In this document: positions 8,607-16,206 of the stretch, piece after piece | Layout of the letters: each line of letters starts with the position of its first letter | Position numbering within the stretch: position 1 is the stretch's first letter | Origin: Deltaproteobacteria bacterium | Lineage (GTDB): Bacteria; Desulfobacterota; Syntrophobacteria; BM002 | Assembly: GCA_020347625.1 (NCBI GenBank) | Contig: CP070735.1 | Coordinates: forward strand, 2,358,685-2,394,701 | DNA length: 36,017 nucleotides | Direction of reading: 5' to 3' | The notes under the pieces: model-generated | The model's input: the letters and a program-made list of their open reading frames with translations, nothing else | What the model was told of the DNA's origin: nothing | Databases searched by the model: none | Translations under genes and position numbers: made by a program

Positions 8607-8632
8607 CTGCCTTCGCTATGAAATAAAGGCAG
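8607..8632 (-). terminator. Possible weak hairpin after the Rho_N-like gene
   Basis: CTGCCTT (8607-8613) and AAGGCAG (8626-8632) form a 7-bp stem with a 12-base loop, six bases after the stop codon of the Lys/Glu/Pro-repeat gene. No run of T follows, so intrinsic termination would be weak. It may instead protect the RNA end. Confidence 0.3.
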
Positions 8633-8637
8633 TCGCT

Positions 8638-9246
8638 TTAACCGGCCATAGCTACTCGGCGGGTCCTTTTCTTCAGCCGGCTAATCCGACGCCTGAGAAT
8701 CTGAACCTTGTCTTTTTCCCCTGCTTCCCTCATGGCCTCTTGCTGGTTGCGCAGCTCTTTTATTTTCCGCTTGATGGAACGAATATCACTATCGGTCCGT
8801 CGCACTTTCTTGTCTACAATCCCTTTGACTTTCTTGATGGCCGCAATCAGCTCGCTCTTATTCATAGCATGAACCCCGACGATACCTTCGAGGGTCAGTG
8901 CCATCTCCCGCAGCTCTTTGGCTGTCATCCGGTCCAAGGGCTTTTCTTTTTTTTCTTTTGGTTCTTTTTCCTTTTTGGGTTCCTTTTCCGCTTTAGCCTC
9001 TTTAGGCTCTTTTTCCGCTTTGGGTTCCTTTTCCGCTTTTGGCTCTTTTAACTTTTTTTCCTTTTTTGGTTCCTTTTCCGCTTGAGGCTCTTTAGGCTCT
9101 TTTTCCTTTTTGGGTTCCTTTTCCGCTTTAGGCTCTTTTAACTTTTTTTCCTTTTTGGGTTCCTTCGCCGCTTGAGGCTCTTTAGGCTCTTTTCCCGCTT
9201 TTGGTTCTTTTACCTCTTTTGGCTGCTTTTTCTCCTTTTCCGTCAT
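8638..9246 (-). CDS. Lys/Glu/Pro-repeat protein with a Rho_N-like domain
   Basis: The 202-aa protein has an extremely charged, proline-spaced N-terminal half (residues 1-103) made of a 30-aa unit based on KEPKEPQAEKEPKKEKKLKE, present about 2.8 times. Residues 104-140 (LDRMTAKELREMALTLEGI...MNKSELIAAIKK) match the helix-extended-helix Rho_N/SAP-like fold that binds nucleic acid. The last 60 residues are a basic coiled coil (IRSIKRKIKELRNQQE...RRRISRLKKRTRR). Cytosolic, likely RNA- or DNA-binding. The disordered acidic/basic repeat tail probably varies in length between strains. It follows the nfeD-slipin pair by 63 bases. Function is unknown. Confidence 0.8.
   Translation of the reverse strand: MTEKEKKQPKEVKEPKAGKEPKEPQAAKEPKKEKKLKEPKAEKEPKKEKEPKEPQAEKEPKKEKKLKEPKAEKEPKAEKEPKEAKAEKEPKKEKEPKEKKEKPLDRMTAKELREMALTLEGIVGVHAMNKSELIAAIKKVKGIVDKKVRRTDSDIRSIKRKIKELRNQQEAMREAGEKDKVQILRRRISRLKKRTRRVAMAG
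8941..9192 (-). repeat. 90-bp in-frame tandem repeat coding for the KEP-rich tail
   Basis: Three units lie at 9192-9103, 9102-9013 and 9012 to about 8941 (the last incomplete). On the plus strand they look like T/C-rich tracts with repeating GGTTCC, CCGCTT and GGCTCTTT blocks. The period is exactly 30 codons, so copy-number change keeps the reading frame. Confidence 0.8.
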
Positions 9247-9309
9247 CTACCCCAACTCCTTTGCCTTTCTAGGCTCAAAATCCGGTGCGTTCTACTGGCC
9301 GGTCCAGGA

Positions 9310-10095
9310 TTACGTGCCAGAGCCTTCCTTCTTGGACTTTTCAAACATTTCCTGCAGCTGCACAAATGGTTTGAACAGATCGATTGGAATCGGAAAAAGA
9401 GTGGTGGAATTGTTCTCAGCCGAAACCTCTCGCAAGGTTTGCAGGTAGCGCAGCTGGAGGGCCATGGGATGTTCAGCGATGATAGCGGCTGCTTGGGCTA
9501 GTCTGGTTGCCGCCTGGTGCTCACCTTCAGCATTGATAACCTTGGCGCGTCGCTCTCGCTCTGCCTCAGCTTGGCGAGCCATGGCTCTCTGCATATCTTG
9601 GGGTAAGTCGATGTGTTTGACTTCCACGGTCGTTACTTTTACACCCCAAGGATCGGTGTGTTTATCTAGGATCTCCTGGAGTTGCGTATTGATCTTTTCC
9701 CGGTCAGACAGCAGCTCGTCCAGCTCTGCCTGTCCACAGACGCTGCGTAGGGTGGTCTGGGCCAGTTGTGATGTGGCATAAAGATAATTTTCCACTTCCA
9801 CCACCGCTTTAATGGAATCCATCACTCGGAAATAAATCACCGCGTTGACCTTGACAGAAACGTTATCTCGGGTAATGACATCTTGAGGCGGAACGTCCAT
9901 TGCCACTAACCGCAGGCTAATTTTCACCAACCGATCAACTACAGGAATGATAATGATAAGTCCGGGTCCCTTGGCCCTGCTCATGACCCGACCCAGTCGG
10001 AATATAACCCCCCGCTCATACTCGTTGAGAATGCGAATTGCACTGGCGAGGAAAAGAACTACAAGTACCACCAAAAAAATGATGGAATAAGGCAT
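9310..10095 (-). CDS. Slipin, SPFH/band 7 (stomatin-like) membrane protein
   Basis: The 261-aa protein starts with one membrane anchor (residues 4-20, [16 protein letters not shown]), followed by the band 7 domain with [46 protein letters not shown] and the helical [18 protein letters not shown] stretch. Slipins form oligomeric rings or microdomains in the inner membrane. NfeD-type proteases are their usual partner, and the nfeD gene is just upstream, 58 bases away. The start has AGGAGG at a good distance. The role is inferred from the pair: membrane protein quality control. Confidence 0.93.
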   Translation of the reverse strand: MPYSIIFLVVLVVLFLASAIRILNEYERGVIFRLGRVMSRAKGPGLIIIIPVVDRLVKISLRLVAMDVPPQDVITRDNVSVKVNAVIYFRVMDSIKAVVEVENYLYATSQLAQTTLRSVCGQAELDELLSDREKINTQLQEILDKHTDPWGVKVTTVEVKHIDLPQDMQRAMARQAEAERERRAKVINAEGEHQAATRLAQAAAIIAEHPMALQLRYLQTLREVSAENNSTTLFPIPIDLFKPFVQLQEMFEKSKKEGSGT

Positions 10096-10153
10096 GCCAT
10101 CCTCCTATTAATGCGGCAAGTAACACTGTAAATCCTTGCCGCAGGCGACTAAA

Positions 10154-11497
10154 TCATTGTTTTGTATCACCTATTTTTCGGACTTTCAACCACAAATTTT
10201 CCACCTCAACAACCTCCACTCTGCCACCTTCAGGGACAATATCCTCGCAGGTGGCATTCCACAGTTCCCCATGCACAAACACCTTTCCATCTGGCGCCAG
10301 AGGCTCTTGGGCCACCGCTATCTCGCCGATCAATCCCTGGTAACCTGTAAGCGGCTTGGCCATGTGAGCCCGCAGTGCAAGCAATGCCACAGTTATGAAA
10401 AAGCCGGAGATAACCATTACCGCCGGAATCAATACACTCCAGGAGACCCGTAAACCTGTGCTTCCTGTATTAAAAAGCATAATTGAGCCCAGGGTCAGAC
10501 AGATTACCCCTCCAATGCTGAGCAAACCGTAACTGGTCACCTTGATCTCGAGCAGAAAGAGAATGGCACCAAGGATTATCAGAAGGACACCGGCATAATT
10601 CACTGAAAGGGTCTGAAATGCATAGAAGGCTAGAATCAGGCAAATTCCGCCAATCACCCCTGGGAAAATAGCACCTGGATGAGAAAGTTCGAAGTAGAGA
10701 CCCGCCAAGCCGATGAGCATCAACAAATAGGCTATGTTCGGATTGCTAATGGTCTTGAGAACCTTATCTCGCAGATTCTCCTCAACCCTCTGAATGGGAA
10801 GCTCCTTGAGCGCCAGTTTCTTCTCACCCGCCTTGGTTTTAACCGTCCAGCCCTCCAGTTTCGTCAGCAGTTCCTCCAGATCTCGGGCAACCAGATCAAT
10901 AACCTTGAGCTTCAGGGCTTCCTCGGCTGTAACTGATACGCTTTCACGCACGGCTTCCTCAGCCCACTCAGCGTTGCGGCCACGCTGGGTGGCAATACTC
11001 TTGATGAAAGCCACCAGATCATTGACCACCTTGGTGTCCATGGTTTCATCCATCTCCTTACCACCGGCCACCACTGGATGGGCTGCGCCTATATTGGTGC
11101 CTGGCGCCATTGCGGCAATGTCAGCAGCCATGACAACAAAAACCCCCGCGGAAGCAGCCTGGGCACCGCTGGGCGAAACGAAAGTCACCACTGGGATTGG
11201 GGCATTCATGATGGTTTTGACCATGGTTCGCATGGAGGAAACCAAACCGCCGGGCGTATCCAGCTGGACTATCAGAAGAGTTGCCTCGTCATCCACTGCC
11301 TGCTCTACTCCTCTCGCCAAATAGGCAGCCGTTCCTGGATTTATGCTCTCCTCGATACGAATGACCTTAATGTGTTTATTAGCCGCCTGCGTAAAAGGAA
11401 GTGCACAAATCAGGAGGAGAATAAGCAAAGATCCCCCTAGTAACGACGAAGCTAGCCACCTTTTGATGGACCCATCCAACCGTATTGCAAACCGCAT
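10154..11497 (-). CDS. NfeD family membrane-bound serine protease (long form)
   Basis: The frame is open further, to 11797, but the ATG at 11497 with AAAGGA seven bases upstream gives a proper signal-anchor (LLGGSLLILLLICALPFTQA) and a 447-aa protein, the size of long NfeD. After the signal comes a ClpP/SppA-like domain: VQLDTPGGLV (78-87) and SPSGAQAASAG, with Ser116 as nucleophile and Lys156 as the likely general base, by spacing against the archaeal PH1510 enzyme. Several membrane helices then precede the C-terminal OB-like NfeD domain (GEIAVAQEPLAPDGKVFVHGELWNA). It pairs with the slipin gene downstream; such proteases cut stomatin tails. Confidence 0.93.
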   Translation of the reverse strand: MRFAIRLDGSIKRWLASSLLGGSLLILLLICALPFTQAANKHIKVIRIEESINPGTAAYLARGVEQAVDDEATLLIVQLDTPGGLVSSMRTMVKTIMNAPIPVVTFVSPSGAQAASAGVFVVMAADIAAMAPGTNIGAAHPVVAGGKEMDETMDTKVVNDLVAFIKSIATQRGRNAEWAEEAVRESVSVTAEEALKLKVIDLVARDLEELLTKLEGWTVKTKAGEKKLALKELPIQRVEENLRDKVLKTISNPNIAYLLMLIGLAGLYFELSHPGAIFPGVIGGICLILAFYAFQTLSVNYAGVLLIILGAILFLLEIKVTSYGLLSIGGVICLTLGSIMLFNTGSTGLRVSWSVLIPAVMVISGFFITVALLALRAHMAKPLTGYQGLIGEIAVAQEPLAPDGKVFVHGELWNATCEDIVPEGGRVEVVEVENLWLKVRKIGDTKQ

Positions 11498-11609
11498 CTT
11501 ATTGTCCTTTCTAAACACTTGGCTCGGCTTCTCCTTGCTTCGAACCGGAATGACCATGCACAATCCGGGTACAGCTCGCCATGCTGCAGACCTATACCGC
11601 CCACACTCC

Positions 11610-12368
11610 TCAATTCTTCCCCCGTGCCAGAGACAGCAGCAACTGGACATCCTCCCAGACCTGGCGCTTTTGGATTGGATTGCGGAGTAGGTACGCGGGG
11701 TGGTAGGTGGGTACCACGGGGATTCCCTCAAACTGATGGACCCGATTGCGAATTTTGGAGATAGGCTGCTGTGAAGAGAGCAGAAATTGGGCAGCAAAAC
11801 TTCCCAAAGCCAGTATGGCCTTGGGACGTATGGCTCTAAGTTGACGCCTCAAAAAGGGGCCGCACTCTTGAATTTCATCCGGATGCGGATTTCGGTTTCC
11901 AGGTGGTCTGCACTTGATCACGTTGCAAATGTAGATCTCATGGCGCCGCCTCCCCATGGCGGCGATAATAAGGTCAAGCAACTTGCCAGCAGCGCCCACA
12001 AAGGGTCTACCTAGCCGGTCCTCCTCCTGACCTGGACCCTCACCGACGAGGACCACTTTTGCTGCGGGGCTTCCCTCCCCGAACACTAGGTGAGTGCGAT
12101 CGGCGTGAAGTCTACAGCGTACACATTCTCCCAAGTCAGCACGAATTTGTTCCAGGGTTTCTGGGATGTCCTGCGGGTGCTGGAGGGCCTGTAGTGGTAG
12201 CCATTCCAGTCCCATTATGGCCTGGTAACCGAGATGTTGGCGTAGGGAACTTGCCAACTCAGCGAGACGTTGGCGCGTCGATCTTTCCAACTTTACTCCA
12301 TGGCTGCCTCTTGCAGTATGATCGGCAGAGCACATGCTCCTCTTGCCCAATACAAATTTTTTTGACAT
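11610..12368 (-). CDS. Type 4 (Fe-S) uracil-DNA glycosylase
   Basis: The 252-aa protein removes uracil from DNA as the first step of base excision repair. It has the four Cys of the family's 4Fe-4S cluster (Cys82, Cys85, Cys153, Cys169), the motif GEGPGQEED plus GRPFVGAAG, NVIKCRPPGNRNP, and the C-terminal YHPAYLLRNP. The start is uncertain. The ATG at 12368 has no ribosome site and a TATAAT lies immediately upstream. A TTG at 12290 follows GGAG with five-base spacing and would still leave a complete catalytic domain. Lies 75 bases after coaBC on the same strand. Confidence 0.92.
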   Translation of the reverse strand: MSKKFVLGKRSMCSADHTARGSHGVKLERSTRQRLAELASSLRQHLGYQAIMGLEWLPLQALQHPQDIPETLEQIRADLGECVRCRLHADRTHLVFGEGSPAAKVVLVGEGPGQEEDRLGRPFVGAAGKLLDLIIAAMGRRRHEIYICNVIKCRPPGNRNPHPDEIQECGPFLRRQLRAIRPKAILALGSFAAQFLLSSQQPISKIRNRVHQFEGIPVVPTYHPAYLLRNPIQKRQVWEDVQLLLSLARGKN

Positions 12369-12443
12369 TCATTATAACAGGTTTCATAAATACCCAAAAA
12401 CTGAAGTTTGACTTATCCTACGCCTTCATACTTGCTGATCCCC

Positions 12444-13643
12444 TCACCGCTGCCACAGACGCTCCACCCGATCCCAGATCTGCTTGGCGACCTCTTCCTT
12501 GGTTGCCTTGGTCAGGGTCTCCATCTCACCAGTTGGCCACAATATGGTTACTTCGTTGGTATCACTGGCGAAGCCGGCATTGGCTGCGGTAAGATCATTG
12601 GCCACAATAAAATCTAGATTTTTCTGCTGAAGCTTCTCCCTGGCATTCTCCAGCAGGTTCTCAGTCTCCGCTGCAAAGCCAATTAGAATCTGGTCTGCTT
12701 TAAGTTGTCCCAAACGAAAAAGAATATCCTCAGTGCGCTCTAACTTCAGGGATTCACCGCCTTTGTCCTTCTTCATCTTTTCGGATGCGGCCACTTTCGG
12801 CCGGTAATCGGAAACTGCCGCAGCCATCACCACAGCGTCCTTCTGGGGGAATTCTGCCATAACGGCTTCGTGCATCTGCTGGGCAGTGGTAACCTGGACA
12901 TCCTTCACGCCATGGGGCGGGGTAAGGGATGTCGGGCCGCTTATCAGGGTCACTTCGGCCCCCCTCCTTTTTGCCACTCTCGCCAGAGCATATCCCATTT
13001 TTCCCGAGGATGGGTTTGTTAGGTGGCGCACCGGATCCAGTATCTCCCTTGTGGGACCGGCTGTCACCAAAACCCTTTTTCCTTTCAGCGATGGAGGTGT
13101 TAGTACTTGATAGATCAACTCCAGGATCTCATCCAGCTGAGCCAAACGACCTAGTCCCTGGACGCCGCAAGCCAGATCACCGGAATCGGGGCCGACCTGA
13201 AGGAAGCCCCAGCTTCTGAGCTTGGCTAGATTTTCCTGAACCGTCGGGTTCTTAAACATGTTCTCATTCATTGCCGGGCAGATGATTTTGGGAGCGGTAC
13301 AGGCCAGTAGGGTTGTAGTCAAATAATCGTCGGCAATGCCGTGTGCAAGTTTACCGATGATATTGGCGGTAGCGGGGGCGATTACTGCCAGCTCTGCCTC
13401 CGTGGCCACCTGGATGTGGCCGATACGAGATTCTGCCTCGAGATCGAAAAGATTAGTGCAAACCTGCTGGCCTGAAAGCACTTGGAAAGAAAGGGGTTGG
13501 ACGAACTCCATGGCGCTGCGGGTCATCACTACCCGGACGCGGGCTTCCTCAATGGCTAAAAGCCTCGTCAACTCCAGGGCTTTGTAAGCGGCGATGCCGC
13601 CGGTCACACCGAGTAGAATCTTTCTGTCTTTTAATTCGGCCAT
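12444..13643 (-). CDS. coaBC: Bifunctional phosphopantothenoylcysteine decarboxylase / phosphopantothenate-cysteine ligase
   Basis: This 399-aa enzyme carries out two steps of coenzyme A synthesis: ligation of cysteine to 4'-phosphopantothenate (CoaB) and FMN-dependent decarboxylation (CoaC). The CoaC half shows TGGIAAYK, the catalytic His76 (RIGHIQ), PAMNENM (123-129) and the catalytic Cys159 in ACGVQGLGRL. The CoaB half begins near 190 with VLVTAGPTREILDPVRHLTN, then SGKMG, AAVSDYRP and FAAETE. Full length with no break. It sits between the lipoprotein gene and the uracil-DNA glycosylase. Confidence 0.97.
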   Translation of the reverse strand: MAELKDRKILLGVTGGIAAYKALELTRLLAIEEARVRVVMTRSAMEFVQPLSFQVLSGQQVCTNLFDLEAESRIGHIQVATEAELAVIAPATANIIGKLAHGIADDYLTTTLLACTAPKIICPAMNENMFKNPTVQENLAKLRSWGFLQVGPDSGDLACGVQGLGRLAQLDEILELIYQVLTPPSLKGKRVLVTAGPTREILDPVRHLTNPSSGKMGYALARVAKRRGAEVTLISGPTSLTPPHGVKDVQVTTAQQMHEAVMAEFPQKDAVVMAAAVSDYRPKVAASEKMKKDKGGESLKLERTEDILFRLGQLKADQILIGFAAETENLLENAREKLQQKNLDFIVANDLTAANAGFASDTNEVTILWPTGEMETLTKATKEEVAKQIWDRVERLWQR

Positions 13644-13689
13644 AAATCTCTCAACTAGTCACCCGTCAGCTAAGCGCGAATGGCTGAGT

Positions 13690-14169
13690 TCAGGGCATCG
13701 TTGCGGTTATCTGGGGTGCCACCCAAATCTCAACTTTGGTGTCCAGTGAATATTCAGCAACACTGATCAGGCAGCTGCGTTCACCCTTCTCGAAGTTAAG
13801 GATAACGCGACGGTAGCGAAAGCTGGACTTAAGTATCCAACCATCTTTAGCCATGTTAGTAGTAAAGAAATTGACTAGAGATTCTCCTGTCACACGGCCC
13901 TTAAACACCAGGACGCCCGCGGTAAAAGAGGGTGAACTGTAGACAAAAGAGTTATTCTTCTCCATGGTAAGCTCAGAAGGAATCAGGATATCAGGGAAAT
14001 CATAGTAAAGGGGTACTGGTCCCTCAACCGCGCTCTTTTCTTCGGTGGTTTCATCAGGCGAGCTTTCTGATTTTTTCATACCCGCACACCCGGCGCCGAC
14101 AAGGAGAAAAACCGAAAGCACCCAAACAAGCAAACGATAACCAATTGGAGCACGACCATCAATTTTCAT
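13690..14169 (-). CDS. Conserved lipoprotein of unknown function
   Basis: The 159-aa product starts with a hydrophobic signal (LLVWVLSVFLLVGAGC) ending at Cys28. The residues before Cys (VGAG) form a loose lipobox, with Gly instead of Leu at -3, so lipidation is probable rather than certain. An acidic linker follows, then a compact domain with PLYYDFPDILIPSELTMEKN, AGVLVFKGRV and NFFTTNMAKDGW. I have seen such short lipoproteins in deltaproteobacteria without a known role. A strong GGGGGGAAG ribosome site precedes the ATG. Likely anchored in an envelope membrane facing the periplasm. Confidence 0.8.
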   Translation of the reverse strand: MKIDGRAPIGYRLLVWVLSVFLLVGAGCAGMKKSESSPDETTEEKSAVEGPVPLYYDFPDILIPSELTMEKNNSFVYSSPSFTAGVLVFKGRVTGESLVNFFTTNMAKDGWILKSSFRYRRVILNFEKGERSCLISVAEYSLDTKVEIWVAPQITATMP

Positions 14170-14246
14170 GTCTTCCCCCCTTTTCCCCCACTGGGGCTAT
14201 CTCTCTGTAACCTTACCTTTTGGTTCCAATAAAGAGTTCTAAGCTA

Positions 14247-14262
14247 TTTTTGCCAAGGCAAA
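14247..14262. promoter_or_regulatory. Short inverted repeat between nitroreductase and lipoprotein genes
   Basis: A 7-bp dyad with a 2-base centre (TTTTGCC-AA-GGCAAAA) lies between the nitroreductase stop and the lipoprotein start. On the minus strand it contains TTGGCA, a poor -35 box, so it could be an operator for the lipoprotein gene or a small hairpin ending the nitroreductase transcript. Confidence 0.3.
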
Positions 14263-14307
14263 ACCTCCATCCCACAAAACCCCGAGCGGCTGCGATCCAG
14301 TTTGCTA

Positions 14308-14826
14308 TCATAGCTCCTTGAAGATAAGCTCTGAGACAGATTTTCTGTGGGACTTCTGCTTCCGATGTTGCGGATACCCAACGGCCAAAATCGCCATTAA
14401 TTCATACGTCTCGGGCGCCGTGAGAATATCAGCCACCTTATCCTTGTTCTTCAATATTTCACCGATCCAAACGCCTCCCAGTCCTAAGGCGTGGACAGCT
14501 AGCCACATGTTTTGCAGGCAGGCACCTATTGACTGACAGTCCTTGACCCGGTCGTAGCTGACTTCGTTATCCATAAAGACCGCGATGATGACCGGGGCAC
14601 CACGTATAATTTCCCCATACCGGGTCTGCTCGGCAATCTCATCCTTTACTTTCGTATCTCGAACAACCGCAAAACGCCATGGCTGGTTATTCAATCCGGA
14701 GGGCGCCCAGCGACCCGCCTCCAAGATGGCTCTTAAATCCTCATCATTTAACGATTCATCGCGGTACTTCCGAACACTTCTTCTGGCGCGGATAGCATCC
14801 AGCACCGCCACCCGGGCTTCGCCCAT
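14308..14826 (-). CDS. Nitroreductase family FMN oxidoreductase
   Basis: The 172-aa protein is a compact member of the family. It has the FMN-phosphate-binding RRSVRKY (residues 15-21), APSGLNNQPWRF (41-52), a central helix QSIGACLQNMWLAVHALGLGGVWIGE and the C-terminal GYPQHRKQKSHRKSV, which helps bind the cofactor. Such enzymes reduce nitro, quinone or related substrates with NAD(P)H; the natural substrate is not predictable. The ATG follows GGAGG at four bases. It has its own promoter at 14909-14937. Confidence 0.92.
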   Translation of the reverse strand: MGEARVAVLDAIRARRSVRKYRDESLNDEDLRAILEAGRWAPSGLNNQPWRFAVVRDTKVKDEIAEQTRYGEIIRGAPVIIAVFMDNEVSYDRVKDCQSIGACLQNMWLAVHALGLGGVWIGEILKNKDKVADILTAPETYELMAILAVGYPQHRKQKSHRKSVSELIFKEL

Positions 14827-14908
14827 TTGTCCTCCACAAACTAACCGCTACTGTTGACTTGCGCCCTCAGCAGGTTCATAACCCCCTTTAGTGCTTAATT
14901 TTTTTGAA

Positions 14909-14937
14909 AGTATAGCGATATCAATCAATACCGTCAA
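14909..14937 (-). promoter_or_regulatory. Sigma70-type promoter for the nitroreductase gene
   Basis: On the minus strand TTGACG (14937-14932) and TATACT (14914-14909) are 17 bases apart, giving five of six matches to consensus in each box. Transcription would begin near 14902, leaving a leader of about 75 bases before the nitroreductase ATG. Confidence 0.65.
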
Positions 14938-14944
14938 TAGATAA

Positions 14945-14972
14945 CGCATAGCGCATAGCGCATGGCGCAAAG
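14945..14972. repeat. Four tandem heptamers, CGCATAG type
   Basis: Units are CGCATAG (14945-14951), CGCATAG, CGCATGG and CGCAAAG. They lie just upstream of the nitroreductase promoter. No inverted partner was found next to them, unlike the arrays near 16.0, 30.3 and 35.0 kb. Confidence 0.7.
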
Positions 14973-15167
14973 CATTAGAGGGGCACGGGATATCGGGCGA
15001 TACGGGCGAGGCCTAGGAAGTCTTTCGTTATTCCCTAATCGTTATTTGTCCGTTTTCCAAAACTCCTCACCCAAACTGATGTCCAAAGTCGTGAAGTTTA
15101 ATTTTCCCGTATAACTAATAACATATAACAATTAACCTTCTTATCAACAGCGCACACTTCATAGTAT

Positions 15168-15821
15168 TCATTTCCTAGTGGGCTGCCATCTCAGTGCATT
15201 GATCACCCCGTGGCAACGGCAGGCGGTTGCAATCAGGACGTCTCTTTCTGTGGATCGCATCTCCTCGAGAAGCCGCCAAAGGATCGACAACTGGTAACCG
15301 CCCACCCCGGGTGCCAGTTGGTGGCTGCGAATCACCTGGATTAGATATCCCTCAATCTCGATCCGGCGAAAAACATCAAACAAATTAGCAAGACGAGGCT
15401 CTCCTGTCACCGTACAACAATCTACCGGTTCATCACAGTTGTCAGGACAGCGGAAGGTGGCAATACTTGCATAGAGGACGTTTGCCTCTTCCCTCATAGG
15501 ATTGGGAACTTGATGGTCTACAATAGATGGTACGGGTAGTGGTTTCACCCTACCCTCTCTGCCCAACCGCCGGCAGAGCCAAGCGAAGGCAACGTGGATT
15601 GGAATGGCCGGTACAACCCACTCTGGCCCTTGACCCGAGCGCTCCAAAAGAAAATCAATCGCATCCTGCTCGATTATCTCTACTCCTTTTTCACCTAGTT
15701 CTCTCAGGGACCTGCGATCACGATCTACTATTAGCACTTGAGAATCCTTCTTTAGCTGGAGGATACGTGCGAGCGCAAGAGATCCAAACCGCCCGGCCCC
15801 CAATATCCAAAAAGACTCCAT
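15168..15821 (-). CDS. Rossmann-fold (TrkA-N-like) protein with a cysteine cluster
   Basis: The 217-aa protein opens with a dinucleotide-binding fingerprint (WILGAGRFGSLAL, residues 5-17) and an acidic strand end (VLIVDRD), like TrkA-N domains. The second half has closely spaced Cys residues in FRCPDNCDEPVDCCTVTG and another pair in TACRCHGVINAL, around a conserved-looking QLAPGVGGYQLSILWRLL. The Cys pattern could bind a metal or Fe-S cluster. I know no characterised homologue; a redox or NAD(H)-sensing role is only a guess. The start is ATG with AAGGAG nine bases upstream. It is divergent from tatD. Confidence 0.75.
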   Translation of the reverse strand: MESFWILGAGRFGSLALARILQLKKDSQVLIVDRDRRSLRELGEKGVEIIEQDAIDFLLERSGQGPEWVVPAIPIHVAFAWLCRRLGREGRVKPLPVPSIVDHQVPNPMREEANVLYASIATFRCPDNCDEPVDCCTVTGEPRLANLFDVFRRIEIEGYLIQVIRSHQLAPGVGGYQLSILWRLLEEMRSTERDVLIATACRCHGVINALRWQPTRK

Positions 15822-15955
15822 CGAGCTAAACTCCTTTTCAACTCCTTTTTATCTCAACCGCAGGCCATATTAAACAACAAATATGGCGAGAGGACTGTTC
15901 ATCCACGACTCTTTTCCCCTGCACCGCAGGGACACCACTGGATATTAACCAATCG

Positions 15956-15984
15956 TTGACACCCCTTACTTTTCACCCTATAGT
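15956..15984 (+). promoter_or_regulatory. Sigma70-type promoter for tatD-maf
   Basis: TTGACA (15956-15961) and TATAGT (15979-15984) are separated by exactly 17 bases, eleven of twelve consensus bases. The start site would be near 15991, giving a leader of roughly 215 bases before tatD. That is long for a housekeeping operon. Confidence 0.7.
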
Positions 15985-15993
15985 GCAGCGGAT

Positions 15994-16173
15994 GTCAGCC
16001 TTCAGCTATCAGCGCTCAGCCCTTAGGGAAAAATGGTTTGTAATTTTTTCGCCATTACGCTTCGACAGGTTTCTGAGAAACCTCATTAGTTAGAGATCCC
16101 AATCTCCGGTACTATCTGTACTGATCATGCTGTACGTTCTGTTTTTACTGATAGCTGACTGCTGAATGCTGAC
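15994..16173 (+). repeat. Imperfect 26-bp inverted repeat built of heptamers in the tatD leader
   Basis: The left arm 15994-16019 is made of NTCAGCN heptamers; the right arm is 16148-16173. The reverse complement of the right arm matches the left at 21 of 26 positions. Inside, AGGTTTC-TGA-GAAACCT (16067-16083) forms a perfect small hairpin. In RNA the arms could close a long stem ending about 33 bases before the tatD ATG. Confidence 0.65.
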
Positions 16174-16206
16174 CATAGATAATAATAGTTGTAAGACAAA
16201 AAACAA

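Larger units (their letters stand above)
14827..15167. other. Intergenic region with heptamer repeats
   Basis: This 341-base gap holds the nitroreductase promoter (14909-14937), a run of four degenerate heptamers (14945-14972) and a further GGGCGATAC-like doublet near 14994-15010. I see no plausible gene, RNA gene or strong terminator in the rest, which is A/T-rich toward 15168. Confidence 0.6.
15822..16206. other. Divergent intergenic region with promoter and structured leader
   Basis: These 385 bases separate the Rossmann gene (minus) from tatD (plus). They hold a consensus-like plus-strand promoter (15956-15984), paired heptamer arrays that form an imperfect inverted repeat (15994-16019 and 16148-16173), and a perfect small hairpin (16067-16083). 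No coding frame looks convincing. Confidence 0.65.

Noticed and set aside
8941-9192. CRISPR-like repeat array
   Set aside because: Repeats are contiguous, in frame and coding; there are no spacers.
8596-9501. Phe/Leu-rich frames on the plus strand that look like membrane proteins
   Set aside because: They are the antisense of the Lys/Glu-rich repeat gene and the slipin end; AAG/GAA codons read backwards as CTT/TTC give false hydrophobicity.
11498-11797. 100-codon N-terminal extension of the NfeD gene
   Set aside because: It runs into the uracil-DNA glycosylase gene and would bury the signal-anchor; the ATG at 11497 has AAAGGA.
14945-14972. CRISPR or transposon end
   Set aside because: Units are seven bases and degenerate, with no spacers and no transposase nearby.
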